From the NCBI RefSeq assembly GCF_025837155.1, contig NZ_CP107549.1:3534001-3598000 (forward strand): DNA of 64,000 bases, given 5' to 3'. Position numbers and translations under genes: made by a program. The notes beneath the pieces are model-generated. The model was not told the origin of the DNA, did not search any database, and saw nothing but the letters and a program-made list of their open reading frames with translations. Positions 49,139 to 57,050 of the stretch are shown one piece after another (the stretch's first letter is position 1; every line of letters begins with the position of its first letter). The stretch is from Pseudomonas sp. Z8(2022) (lineage in GTDB: Bacteria; Pseudomonadota; Gammaproteobacteria; Pseudomonadales; Pseudomonadaceae).

Positions 49139-50109
49139 TGAGCTCCGTACTCAAAGCCCATGAGCTGACCCGTCATTACAGCGTCTCGCTCGGCCTGTTC
49201 AAACCGGCGGCAACGGTGCAGGCGCTCAACGGCGTGTCGTTCGCGCTGGAGGCCGGCAGGACCCTGGCGGTGGTCGGTGAATCCGGCTGCGGCAAGTCCA
49301 CCCTGGCTCGTGCCCTGACCCTGATCGAGGAACCCAGCGCCGGCTCCCTGCAGATCGCCGGGCGCGAGGTGGCCGGCGCCAGCAAGGCCGAGCGCAAGCA
49401 GCTGCGCCGCGACGTGCAGATGGTGTTCCAGAACCCCTATGCCTCGCTCAATCCCAGGCAGAAGGTCGGCGATCAATTGGCCGAGCCGCTGCTGATCAAC
49501 ACTGACCTGTCGCGAGCCGAGCGCCGCGAGCGGGTCCAGGCGATGATGCAGCAGGTGGGGCTGCGCCCCGAGCACTACCAGCGCTACCCGCACATGTTCT
49601 CCGGTGGTCAGCGCCAGCGCATCGCCCTGGCCCGCGCCATGATGCTGCAGCCCAAGGTGCTGGTGGCGGATGAACCGACCTCGGCGCTGGACGTTTCGAT
49701 CCAGGCGCAGGTGCTCAATCTGTTCATGGACCTGCAGGAAGAGTTCGACACCGGCTACGTGTTCATCTCGCACAACCTGGCGGTGGTGCGCCATGTCGCC
49801 GACGACGTGCTGGTGATGTACCTCGGCCGCCCGGCGGAAATGGGCGCATCGGAATTGCTCTACAGCCGCCCGCTGCATCCCTACACCCGTGCGCTACTGT
49901 CGGCGACGCCGGCCATCCATCCCGACCCGGACAAGCCCAGGATGAAGATCAGCGGTGAATTGCCCAATCCGCTGAATCCGCCTTCCGGCTGCGCCTTCCA
50001 CAAGCGCTGCCCGCATGCCGACGAACGCTGCCGTGTCGAGCGCCCGGAGCTGCGCCTGATCGATGCGCGGCAGGTGGCCTGCCATCACGTGGAGCGGATC
50101 GTCGATTGA
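49138..50109 (+). CDS. dppF: Dipeptide ABC transporter ATPase DppF
   Basis: 323 residues. Walker A GESGCGKST, signature FSGGQRQRIALARAM, Walker B VLVADEPTSALD, switch His ISHN, and the C-terminal cysteine-rich segment (GCAFHKRCPHADERC). It forms the ATPase heterodimer with DppD and closes the operon. No intrinsic terminator was identified after it; a repeat element starts 25 bp downstream. Confidence 0.95.
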   Translation: MSSVLKAHELTRHYSVSLGLFKPAATVQALNGVSFALEAGRTLAVVGESGCGKSTLARALTLIEEPSAGSLQIAGREVAGASKAERKQLRRDVQMVFQNPYASLNPRQKVGDQLAEPLLINTDLSRAERRERVQAMMQQVGLRPEHYQRYPHMFSGGQRQRIALARAMMLQPKVLVADEPTSALDVSIQAQVLNLFMDLQEEFDTGYVFISHNLAVVRHVADDVLVMYLGRPAEMGASELLYSRPLHPYTRALLSATPAIHPDPDKPRMKISGELPNPLNPPSGCAFHKRCPHADERCRVERPELRLIDARQVACHHVERIVD

Positions 50110-50133
50110 CACTTGCGATGGCCACGCAGGTCG

Positions 50134-50295
50134 CTAGGTTCTGTACGAAAACTGCCTGCGCTCGGTGATGCTTCGTTAAAAACAGGTTCGGAATGCTCAT
50201 TTACAGCTCGTAAACTCGAATGCGAGCCCAGTCCGTTCCTCACCTGTTTTTGCCTCGCCTGACCTTCGCTCGACGACTTTTCGTACAGAACCTAG
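50134..50295. mobile_element. 162-bp MITE-like inverted-repeat element
   Basis: Perfect 18-bp terminal inverted repeats (CTAGGTTCTGTACGAAAA at 50134-50151 and its complement at 50278-50295) enclose a second perfect 10-bp pair AAAAACAGGT/ACCTGTTTTT (50178-50187, 50242-50251). The CTAG at each end fits a YTAR-type target duplication as used by IS5-family elements. There is no coding capacity. The core TCGGAATGCTCATTTACAGC is shared with 7265-7410. It could be a non-autonomous transposon or a selected RNA hairpin. Confidence 0.7.
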
Positions 50296-50526
50296 TGTCT
50301 CTTCAACCATGGAGTATCGGTTCGGCGCCCGGCTTCCTGGGAAGGGCTTTAGCCGCGACGCTTTTAGCGCATTCAAAGTCGCTCGCGGCTGAAGCCCCTC
50401 CCACGGTTCAAGGCAGCGACCGATCATCCGTGTCGCGACACTGGGGTGCCGTGGGCCGAGTCGGTGGTGCACGGCAGACGCGGTGCAGCGGTGCGCATAG
50501 CGCATCCTGCACGAGCCGCCACTACG
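50296..50526. repeat. Gene-free stretch with an inverted REP pair
   Basis: Between the inverted-repeat element and the next gene, GGGAAGGGCTTTAGCCGCGA (50339-50358) and the reverse complement of a near-identical copy (50383-50402, 18 of 20 matching) face each other across 24 bp, a BIME-like REP doublet. The remaining bases to 50526 show no credible gene, promoter or terminator. Confidence 0.65.
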
Positions 50527-51699
50527 TCAGGACGCCGGCGGCATGGTCAGCTCGATGCTTTCTGCCAGCGAATCTTCCAGGCGCTGCAGCTCGACGCCGA
50601 CTGCAGCGGCGTCGTCGGCCAGGCTCTGGGCGATATGCAGGAACTCCGGGGTCGCCTCGACGAAGGCCAGCACTACCATCGGATCGAAGCGCGTACCGCT
50701 GGCCGCGCAGATCTGCGATACCGCCTGCTCCGGGCTGACAGGCGGCAGGTAGGCATGCTGGCAGGTCAGCTCTTCGAAATGCCCCACCAGCGCCATCAGC
50801 CGCGCCGACAGCGGGATCTGCTCACCAAACAGGCCCTGCGGATAGCCCTTGCCATCCCAGCGCTCGTGCTGGCCGTAAACGATATCCTTGGCGTCGGAGA
50901 GAAAGTCGGTGATGCTGCCCAGCTTGCGCTCGGCTCGCTCCAGCGCTTCACGCCCGGCGATCACGCCCTCGCTCAAAAGGCGCAGATCACTCTCGTCCGG
51001 CTCGCCATGGTTGAGTAGTACGCGATCGGGCAGGGTCAGCCGGTCGATCACATGCAGCATGGCCGACTTGCCCAGCTGAGCGATGCGCTCCTCGTTCAAC
51101 GTTTCGGACAGGGCCGGCTGCTGCCGCGCCAGGGCGGTGGCCAGGCCGATCATGTAGCGCTCGATACGCTCCAGGCGACGGCTGCGCGGGTTGTCGCGCA
51201 TCACCGCGACACTGGCCATGGCCTCGATGGTGACGTCCTGCAAGCGCTGAATATCGCGCGTACGCCGTTTGACCTCGAGCTCCAGGTACTCGCTCTTGTC
51301 GCGCAGGTAGTCGGTGGCTGCCTTGAGTTGCAGCTGCGCCCGCACGCGAGCAAGCACGATGGGCGGGCTGACCGGCTTGGTGATGTAGTCGGCGGCGCCG
51401 AGGTCGAAACCCAGCTGCTCGTCGGCGGCATCGCTTCTGGCCGTCACCAGAATCAGCGGGATGTAACGTATCTGCGGGTCGCGCTTGAGTTCGCGGCACA
51501 GCGTGTAGTCGTCCTGCCAGTTGAGCAGGATCAGGTCCGGTTGCGGCCGCGACCTGGCCGCCGCCAGCGCTTCCTCATTACCCACCAGTCTCACCTGATA
51601 GCGGTCGACCAGCAGCGCGCCGAGTCGCTGGCGCGCCTCGACGGCATCGTCCACCACGAGAATCAGTTCCTGTTCCGGCCTATCGAGCATCCCGCGCAT
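50527..51699 (-). CDS. Degenerate receiver / HD-GYP domain protein
   Basis: 390 residues from the ATG at 51699, with AAGGAGG 5 bp upstream. The receiver domain (about 12-125) keeps D17/D18 and K108 but has asparagine (N60, LILLNWQDD) where the phosphorylated aspartate belongs. A coiled coil (about 135-155) leads to an HD-GYP domain that retains HERWDGKGYPQGL (278-290). The HD pair is HV (216-217, LHVIDR instead of HDIGK) and the first metal histidine region reads RRLERIE. It therefore probably cannot hydrolyse cyclic-di-GMP and may act as a binding or scaffold protein. It is divergent from ada. Confidence 0.82.
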   Translation of the reverse strand: MRGMLDRPEQELILVVDDAVEARQRLGALLVDRYQVRLVGNEEALAAARSRPQPDLILLNWQDDYTLCRELKRDPQIRYIPLILVTARSDAADEQLGFDLGAADYITKPVSPPIVLARVRAQLQLKAATDYLRDKSEYLELEVKRRTRDIQRLQDVTIEAMASVAVMRDNPRSRRLERIERYMIGLATALARQQPALSETLNEERIAQLGKSAMLHVIDRLTLPDRVLLNHGEPDESDLRLLSEGVIAGREALERAERKLGSITDFLSDAKDIVYGQHERWDGKGYPQGLFGEQIPLSARLMALVGHFEELTCQHAYLPPVSPEQAVSQICAASGTRFDPMVVLAFVEATPEFLHIAQSLADDAAAVGVELQRLEDSLAESIELTMPPAS

Positions 51700-51869
51700 G
51701 GCGACCTCCTTTGGCATCCGCCTACCTTCATTAAAGACGCTGGGCTGTATTTGCGCTCAGGCCGTCATACAAATGACCGCACATGGCTTTTGAAAGTGCG
51801 ATACGGATTGGCAGCACCCGGGTGCCAGCCGACAATCGTCGCCAGATCACTTACGAAAAGGGCTGCCCC

Positions 51870-52898
51870 ATGCTCGATCAGGAACGCTGCTGGCGGGCTG
51901 TCTGCGAGCGTGACGAGGCGTTCGACGGTCGCTTCGTCTTCGCCGTACGCAGCACCGGCATCTATTGCCGGCCGAACTGTCCGGCGCGGCGACCGCGGCG
52001 TGACAATGTCAGTTTTCATGAAAATTCAGCGAGAGCCGAAGCGGCTGGCTTTCGCCCCTGCAAGCGCTGCTCGCCACAAGGCCAAAGCCCGGCACAACAG
52101 CTCGACGCGCTGGTCACGGCCGCCTGCGAACTGCTACGTGGCGAACAGCGCCTGACACTGGCGCAACTGGCCGCACGTATCGGCCTGTCGCCATCGCACC
52201 TGGCCCGCGCATTCAAGGCGCGCACCGGGATGACGCCCAATGCCTGGGCGGCGGCGCAGCGCCGGCAGCGTCTGGAGGCCCGGCTACCCGAGGCGGGCAG
52301 CGTGCTCGATGCGGCCCTGGCCGCCGGTTACTCCGGCACTCGCGCCCTGTATGAAAAACCTCAGGCCCTGACGCCCGCGCAACGCCGCCAACGAGGGGCC
52401 GGCGAGCGCCTGCGTTACAGCATCGCCCCCTGCCCGCTTGGCCAGGTGCTGCTGGCCACCAGCGACAAGGGCGTCTGTGCGCTGCTGTTCGGCGACGAGC
52501 CCATGGCCCTGCGCGAAGAGCTGCAGCAACGCTTTGCCGCGGCGCAACTGGAAGAGGATGAGACAGGCCTGCGCAACTGGCTGCAGCAGATCCTGGCGCA
52601 GTTGGAGGAGCCCGAGCGCGCCGCCCGCCTGCCGCTGGACATTCGCGGCACGGCCTTTCAGCAGCGCGTCTGGCAGGCGCTGCAGGACATTCCTCGCGGC
52701 GAAACCCGCAGCTACACCGAGCTGGCCGGGCAACTCGACAGTCACCCCCGTGCGGTTGCCCGTGCCTGCGCCAGCAACGCCATCGGCCTGCTGCTACCGT
52801 GCCACCGCGTGGTGGCCGGCGATGGCAGCCTCAGCGGCTACCGCTGGGGGCTGCAGCGCAAGCGCCAACTGCTAGAGCAGGAAAGCCAGGAGACATAG
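51870..52898 (+). CDS. ada: Ada bifunctional alkylation-response regulator and methyltransferase
   Basis: 342 residues from the ATG at 51870. The N-terminal zinc/phosphotriester-repair domain has C33, C37, C64 and C67 (STGIYCRPNCPARRP, FRPCKRC) at the spacing of E. coli Ada. An AraC-type helix-turn-helix follows (about 85-165), and the C-terminal O6-alkylguanine methyltransferase has its acceptor C311 in PCHRVVAG. Methylation of the first cysteine turns it into an activator of alkylation-repair genes. An upstream in-frame ATG (51783) would add 29 non-family residues. Confidence 0.95.
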   Translation: MLDQERCWRAVCERDEAFDGRFVFAVRSTGIYCRPNCPARRPRRDNVSFHENSARAEAAGFRPCKRCSPQGQSPAQQLDALVTAACELLRGEQRLTLAQLAARIGLSPSHLARAFKARTGMTPNAWAAAQRRQRLEARLPEAGSVLDAALAAGYSGTRALYEKPQALTPAQRRQRGAGERLRYSIAPCPLGQVLLATSDKGVCALLFGDEPMALREELQQRFAAAQLEEDETGLRNWLQQILAQLEEPERAARLPLDIRGTAFQQRVWQALQDIPRGETRSYTELAGQLDSHPRAVARACASNAIGLLLPCHRVVAGDGSLSGYRWGLQRKRQLLEQESQET

Positions 52899-52919
52899 CC
52901 CGTGCGGGCGCTTCAACTC

Positions 52920-53040
52920 GCAGGGTGGGCTTCAGCTCGTAGGGTGGGCTTCAGCCCACCAGTCCTGGACCGCGCGTTGCGTAACCCGGATGCAATCCGG
53001 GGAACATCATGGCCAGCGCCCCGGATTTCATCCGGGCCAC
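52920..53040. repeat. Cluster of REP-type palindromes
   Basis: AGGGTGGGCTTCAGC occurs twice in tandem (from 52922 and 52941), the second completed as the palindrome GTGGGCTTCAGCCCAC. Then CCCGGATGCAATCCGGGG (52985-53002) and an inverted, near-identical copy CCCCGGATTTCATCCGGG (53019-53036) follow. These fill the gap between ada and the DJ-1-like gene and may act as a transcription or messenger end for both converging genes. Confidence 0.75.
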
Positions 53041-53058
53041 AGAGTCAGGTCGCGTCCT

Positions 53059-53610
53059 CTACACCAGCATCGCCTTGGCCACCTCGCTGCGCGTGCCACG
53101 CCCGACCAGACGCTCGACCAGGGTCAGCGCAAAGGCCAGCGCGGTTCCCGGCCCCTGGCTGGTGATGCAGTTGCCGTCGACCACCACGGCCTCGTCGACG
53201 AAGGTGCAACCGCTGAGACGATCACTGAACGCCGGGTAGCAGGTCATGCGCCGCTGCCTGAGCACGCCGTAATTCTGCAACGCCAACGCCGGTGCGGCGC
53301 AGATGGCGGCGAACAGCTCACCGGCCTTGGCCTGCCTGCGCACGCGCTCGGCCAGCGGTTCGAACTCGGCCAGGCGCTGCGCGCCAGGCATGCCACCGGG
53401 CAGGACGATCAGGTCGAAATCCTGGGCCAGCACGTCGACCAGCATGGCGTCGGCCGTCAGACGCGTGCCACGGGCGCAGGTGATCATCCGCCGCTCTTCG
53501 ATGCTCGCCACCAGCACCTCCACATCGGCGCGGCGCAGCACGTCGATCAGGGTCACGCATTCCAGATCCTCGACACCATCGGCGACGGCAATCAGTGCTC
53601 GCTTGCTCAT
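53059..53610 (-). CDS. DJ-1/PfpI family protein (YajL-like)
   Basis: 183 residues. DJ-1 fold with nucleophile-elbow cysteine C104 in FAAICAAPALAL and conserved E14 in DGVEDLE, plus LPGGMPGAQRL. The pattern fits the DJ-1/YajL/ThiJ branch, reported as redox-stress chaperones or glyoxalase-like enzymes; the exact activity is debated. Monocistronic on the minus strand, converging with ada through the REP cluster. Confidence 0.88.
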   Translation of the reverse strand: MSKRALIAVADGVEDLECVTLIDVLRRADVEVLVASIEERRMITCARGTRLTADAMLVDVLAQDFDLIVLPGGMPGAQRLAEFEPLAERVRRQAKAGELFAAICAAPALALQNYGVLRQRRMTCYPAFSDRLSGCTFVDEAVVVDGNCITSQGPGTALAFALTLVERLVGRGTRSEVAKAMLV

Positions 53611-53678
53611 TTTTCAACTCCTTCAGGCACAGAACGAAACTGTCCGGCCGGTCATGAAAAGGCCGAAAAGACCATAAA

Positions 53679-53707
53679 TTCACCCGGAAAAACCTTGCTG
53701 GTATGAT
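53679..53707 (+). promoter_or_regulatory. Sigma-70-type promoter of the purine permease
   Basis: TTCACC (53679-53684) and TATGAT (53702-53707) are separated by 17 bp. Transcription would begin near 53714, leaving a leader of about 95 nt before the ATG. The leader has short GC hairpins, but I recognise no known riboswitch in it. Confidence 0.55.
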
Positions 53708-53809
53708 GCGCGGCTTTTGCGAGACCGAGCAATTTTCCGGCCCGTACGGACGAATGTGCTTTGCTGTCTGCAGACCAATTTCGGCGCGTTCGCGCCTCGG
53801 GGAGCCACC

Positions 53810-55099
53810 ATGCTGGAAAGACTGTTCCAACTCCAAGCCCACAACACCAACGTGCGCACCGAAGTGCTCGCCGGTGTCACCACCTTTCTGACCATGGCCT
53901 ATATCCTGTTCGTCAACCCGAGCATCCTCGGCGAGACCGGCATGGACAAGGGCGCGGTGTTCGTCGCCACCTGCCTGGCCGCCGCGTTCGGCTCAGCGGT
54001 CATGGGCATGATCGCCAACTACCCGATCGCCCTGGCCCCCGGCATGGGCCTGAACGCCTTCTTCACCTACACCGTGGTGCTGGGCATGGGCCACACCTGG
54101 CAGGTGGCCCTCGGCGCGGTGTTCCTCTCGGCGTGCCTGTTCTTCCTGCTGTCGATCTTCAAGATCCGCGAGTGGATCATCAACAGCATCCCGCTGGAAC
54201 TGCGCTCGGCCATCGCCGCCGGTATCGGCCTGTTCCTCGCGCTGATCGCCCTGCAGAACGCCGGCATCGTCGTCGCCAACCCGGCCACCATGGTCGGCAT
54301 GGGCGACATGGGCTCGCCGCAGGCGCTGCTGGCGATCCTCGGCTTCTTCCTGATCATCGGCCTGGAGGCCATGCGCGTGACTGGCGCGGTGCTGATCAGC
54401 ATCCTGGTGGTCACCGGCCTGAGCATCCTGCTCGGTGTCAGCGAGTTCGGCGGCATCGTCTCGATGCCACCGTCGCTGGCCCCCACCTTCCTGCAGCTGG
54501 ACATCCTCGGCGCGCTGGACGTGGCCCTGATCAGCGTGATCTTCGCCTTCCTCTTCGTCGACCTGTTCGACAACTCCGGCACCCTCATCGCCGTGGCCAA
54601 GAAGGCCGGCCTGATGCGCAAGGACGGCCATCTGCCGAAGATGGGCCGCGCCCTGATCGCCGACAGCACCGCGGCGCTCGGCGGCTCGCTGCTGGGTACC
54701 AGCACCACCACCAGCTATATCGAATCGGCAGCCGGCGTCAGTGCCGGCGGGCGCACCGGCCTGACCGCCATCGTGGTGGCCATCCTGTTCCTCTTTGCCC
54801 TGTTCTTCGCCCCGCTGGCCGGTAGCGTGCCGGCCTTCGCCACCGCCCCGGCGCTGCTGTTCGTCGCCGTGCTGATGGCCTCGGGCATGGCCGAGATCGA
54901 CTGGGACGACATCACCGTCGCCGCCCCCGTGGTGGTTACCGCGCTGGCAATGCCGCTGACCTATTCGATCGCCACCGGTATCGCCTTCGGCTTTATCACC
55001 TGGGTCGCTGCCAAGACCCTGGCCGGTCGCGCTCGCGAGCTGAACGGCATGCTGGTGGCGCTGGCGGTGTTCTGCGCAATCAAGCTGGCGCTGTTCTGA
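53810..55099 (+). CDS. NCS2 purine permease, AzgA/PbuG (adenine-guanine-hypoxanthine) type
   Basis: 429 residues from the ATG at 53810 (GGGGAG upstream). About 12-14 membrane segments. The AzgA-like branch is marked by TEVLAGVTTFLTMAYILFVNP, ALAPGMGLNAFFTY, FVDLFDNSGTLI and GTSTTTSYIESAAGV. It imports adenine, guanine or hypoxanthine by proton symport. It stands alone, followed by hairpins rather than another gene on its transcript. Confidence 0.92.
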   Translation: MLERLFQLQAHNTNVRTEVLAGVTTFLTMAYILFVNPSILGETGMDKGAVFVATCLAAAFGSAVMGMIANYPIALAPGMGLNAFFTYTVVLGMGHTWQVALGAVFLSACLFFLLSIFKIREWIINSIPLELRSAIAAGIGLFLALIALQNAGIVVANPATMVGMGDMGSPQALLAILGFFLIIGLEAMRVTGAVLISILVVTGLSILLGVSEFGGIVSMPPSLAPTFLQLDILGALDVALISVIFAFLFVDLFDNSGTLIAVAKKAGLMRKDGHLPKMGRALIADSTAALGGSLLGTSTTTSYIESAAGVSAGGRTGLTAIVVAILFLFALFFAPLAGSVPAFATAPALLFVAVLMASGMAEIDWDDITVAAPVVVTALAMPLTYSIATGIAFGFITWVAAKTLAGRARELNGMLVALAVFCAIKLALF

Positions 55100-55106
55100 T
55101 CGAAGT

Positions 55107-55171
55107 GGGGCGCGCCGTCATGGCCGCCCCAGTTTGCCGGCTCATGGTGGATGAGCAGAGCGTCATCCACC
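55107..55171. repeat. Two hairpins after the purine permease
   Basis: GGGGCG/CGCCCC (55107-55112, 55125-55130) is a possible weak terminator. GGTGGATG/CATCCACC (55146-55153, 55164-55171) followed by CTACC has the look of a dispersed intergenic repeat. No T-tract follows either, and trmA begins 110 bp later. Confidence 0.5.
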
Positions 55172-55282
55172 CTACCTCCAGCCAGCAGTGCCCGTCGGGG
55201 CAGCACACCGACAAGCAACTCAAGGCACGGCGGCACCGGCTCCGTTACAATGGCGCCCCGTTTTCCTGTCCATGAGTGACCA

Positions 55283-56371
55283 ATGAGCCGCCCCGCATTC
55301 GACCCCGCCACCTACGACGCCCAACTCGCCGAGAAGAAGGCCCGCCTGGTCGAACTGCTCGGCCCTTTCGCCGCACCGGAGCCACAGGTGTTCGATTCGC
55401 CGCGCGAGCACTACCGCCTGCGCGCCGAGTTCCGCCTGTGGCGCGAAGATGGCCAGCGCCACTACGCGATGTTCGCTCCAGGCGACAAGCACACGCCCAT
55501 CCTGCTCGACGACTTCCCCATCGCCAGCCTGCGCATCAACGAACTGATGCCGCGTCTGCGCGCCGCCTGGCAGGCCAGTGAGGCGCTGTCGTTCAAGCTG
55601 TTCCAGGTCGAGTTCCTCACCACCCTGGCCGGCGATGCGCTGATCACCCTGGCTTACCACCGTCCGCTGGACGAAGCCTGGCAGGCCGCAGCAGAAAAAC
55701 TGGCCGGCGAACTGAACGTCAGCCTGGTCGGCCGCTCCCGCGGCCAGCGCCTGGTGATCGGTCGTGACTACGTGGAAGAAGAACTGAACGTGGCCGGACG
55801 CAGCTATCGGTACCGCCAGCCGGAAGGCGCCTTCACCCAGCCCAACGGCCGGGTATGCGAGAAGATGCTGGGCTGGGCATACGACGTGCTCGGCCAGCGC
55901 GACGACGATCTGCTGGAACTGTACTGCGGCAACGGCAACTTCACCCTGCCGCTGGCCACCCGCGTGCGCCGCGTGCTGGCCACCGAGATCAGCAAGACCT
56001 CGGTGAACGCGGCCCTGGCCAACCTGGCCGACAACGGCGTGGATAACGTCGAGCTGGTGCGTCTGTCCGCCGAGGAACTGACCCAGGCCCTGAACGAGGT
56101 GCGCCCGTTCCGCCGCCTGGCCGGTATCGACCTGAAGAGCTACGAGTTCGGCAGCGTCTTCGTCGACCCGCCGCGCGCCGGCATGGATCCGGACACCTGC
56201 GAACTGACCCGCCGCTTCCAGCGCATCCTGTACATCTCCTGCAACCCGGAGACCCTGGCCGCCAACATCGCCCAGCTCAACGACACGCACAAGGTGACGC
56301 GCTGCGCGCTGTTCGACCAGTTCCCCTACACCCACCACATGGAAGCGGGTGTGTTGCTGGAAAGGCGCTGA
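55283..56371 (+). CDS. trmA: tRNA (uracil-54 C5)-methyltransferase
   Basis: 362 residues. SAM-binding region [23 protein letters not shown], the catalytic cysteine in [15 protein letters not shown] and the terminal histidine/glutamate region [16 protein letters not shown] are diagnostic for TrmA. It makes ribothymidine at position 54 of the T-loop. Length and absence of a TRAM domain distinguish it from RumA-type rRNA enzymes. Confidence 0.95.
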   Translation: MSRPAFDPATYDAQLAEKKARLVELLGPFAAPEPQVFDSPREHYRLRAEFRLWREDGQRHYAMFAPGDKHTPILLDDFPIASLRINELMPRLRAAWQASEALSFKLFQVEFLTTLAGDALITLAYHRPLDEAWQAAAEKLAGELNVSLVGRSRGQRLVIGRDYVEEELNVAGRSYRYRQPEGAFTQPNGRVCEKMLGWAYDVLGQRDDDLLELYCGNGNFTLPLATRVRRVLATEISKTSVNAALANLADNGVDNVELVRLSAEELTQALNEVRPFRRLAGIDLKSYEFGSVFVDPPRAGMDPDTCELTRRFQRILYISCNPETLAANIAQLNDTHKVTRCALFDQFPYTHHMEAGVLLERR

Positions 56372-56374
56372 GAA

Positions 56375-56521
56375 TCAGGCCGCCTGCGAGTCGTCCGGCA
56401 AGGCGATGGTTTAGCCAGTGGGCGACAGCACCAGGGCATGGCCTCTTTCCGCGGCAAGTCGCAACGCCTCCAGGCATGGCTGCCACCCGTCGCGACGCAT
56501 GGTCGCAATCACTTGGGCCAT
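56375..56521 (-). pseudogene. Small coding-like frame broken by an in-frame TAA
   Basis: From an ATG at 56521 the minus strand reads MAQVIATMRRDGWQPCLEA and on to GHALVLSPTG, then TAA at 56411-56413, then T-I-A-L-P-D-D-S-Q-A-A and TGA at 56375. The frame on both sides of the TAA has the codon use of the neighbourhood, suggesting a small gene of about 48 codons cut by a nonsense mutation. I do not recognise the family. It lies in the trmA-DUF411 gap, which holds nothing else evident. Confidence 0.35.
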
Positions 56522-56568
56522 GCCTGCCGCGGCGCTATGCTGAGCCCTCGTTTATCCGGAGCCCTGCC

Positions 56569-57003
56569 ATGCGTCGTTCCCTGCTCGCCCTCTTCCTCGT
56601 CACCGGTCTGGCGCATGCCAGTGAGTCTCTGAGCATCGATGTGCACCGCGACGCCAACTGCGGCTGCTGCAAGGCCTGGATCAGCCATCTGCAGGACAAT
56701 GGTTTCACCGTCAACGACCACGTCGAGGCCGATATGAGCACCGTTAAGCAGCGCCTCGGCGTACCGCCACGTCTGGCGTCCTGCCACACCGGAGTGATCG
56801 ACGGCAAGTTCGTCGAAGGCCATGTGCCGGCCGCCGACATTCTCAAGCTGCGCGAGCGTGCAGACCTGATCGGCGCCGCCGTACCCGGCATGCCCATGGG
56901 CTCGCCGGGCATGGAATATGGTGACCGTGTCGACGCCTATCAGGTCATCGGCCTGGATCGGGAACGCAATGATCAGTTGCTCAGCGACTATCCGACCAAC
57001 TGA
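56569..57003 (+). CDS. DUF411 putative copper-binding periplasmic protein
   Basis: 144 residues from the ATG at 56569 with CCGGAG upstream. Signal peptide ends AHA|SESLSI. The mature protein has the DUF411 motif DANCGCCKAWI (CGCC at 31-34), a second C72-H73 (RLASCHTGVIDGKFVEGHVPA) and a Met-rich loop GMPMGSPGM. The family is found near copper-resistance genes and is expected to bind Cu or other soft metals; no other copper gene is adjacent here. Confidence 0.88.
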   Translation: MRRSLLALFLVTGLAHASESLSIDVHRDANCGCCKAWISHLQDNGFTVNDHVEADMSTVKQRLGVPPRLASCHTGVIDGKFVEGHVPAADILKLRERADLIGAAVPGMPMGSPGMEYGDRVDAYQVIGLDRERNDQLLSDYPTN

Positions 57004-57050
57004 GCCGGACCCGGCTAAACTGCGCAAATAATCAATCAGGGAGAGCGGCC

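Noticed and set aside
50181..50526. Short ORFs on both strands through the inverted-repeat element and REP pair
   Set aside because: They follow the repeats, lack ribosome binding sites and have no plausible domains; the symmetry of the DNA explains the open frames.
51783..51869. Longer Ada with 29 extra N-terminal residues
   Set aside because: The ATG at 51870 gives the family-standard N-terminus and spacing to the first zinc cysteine; the extension overlaps the likely promoter region.
53714..53809. Possible riboswitch in the purine-permease leader
   Set aside because: A leader of about 95 nt before a purine transporter invites the idea, but I could not match it to any purine, xanthine or other known aptamer. 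A covariance-model search would decide.
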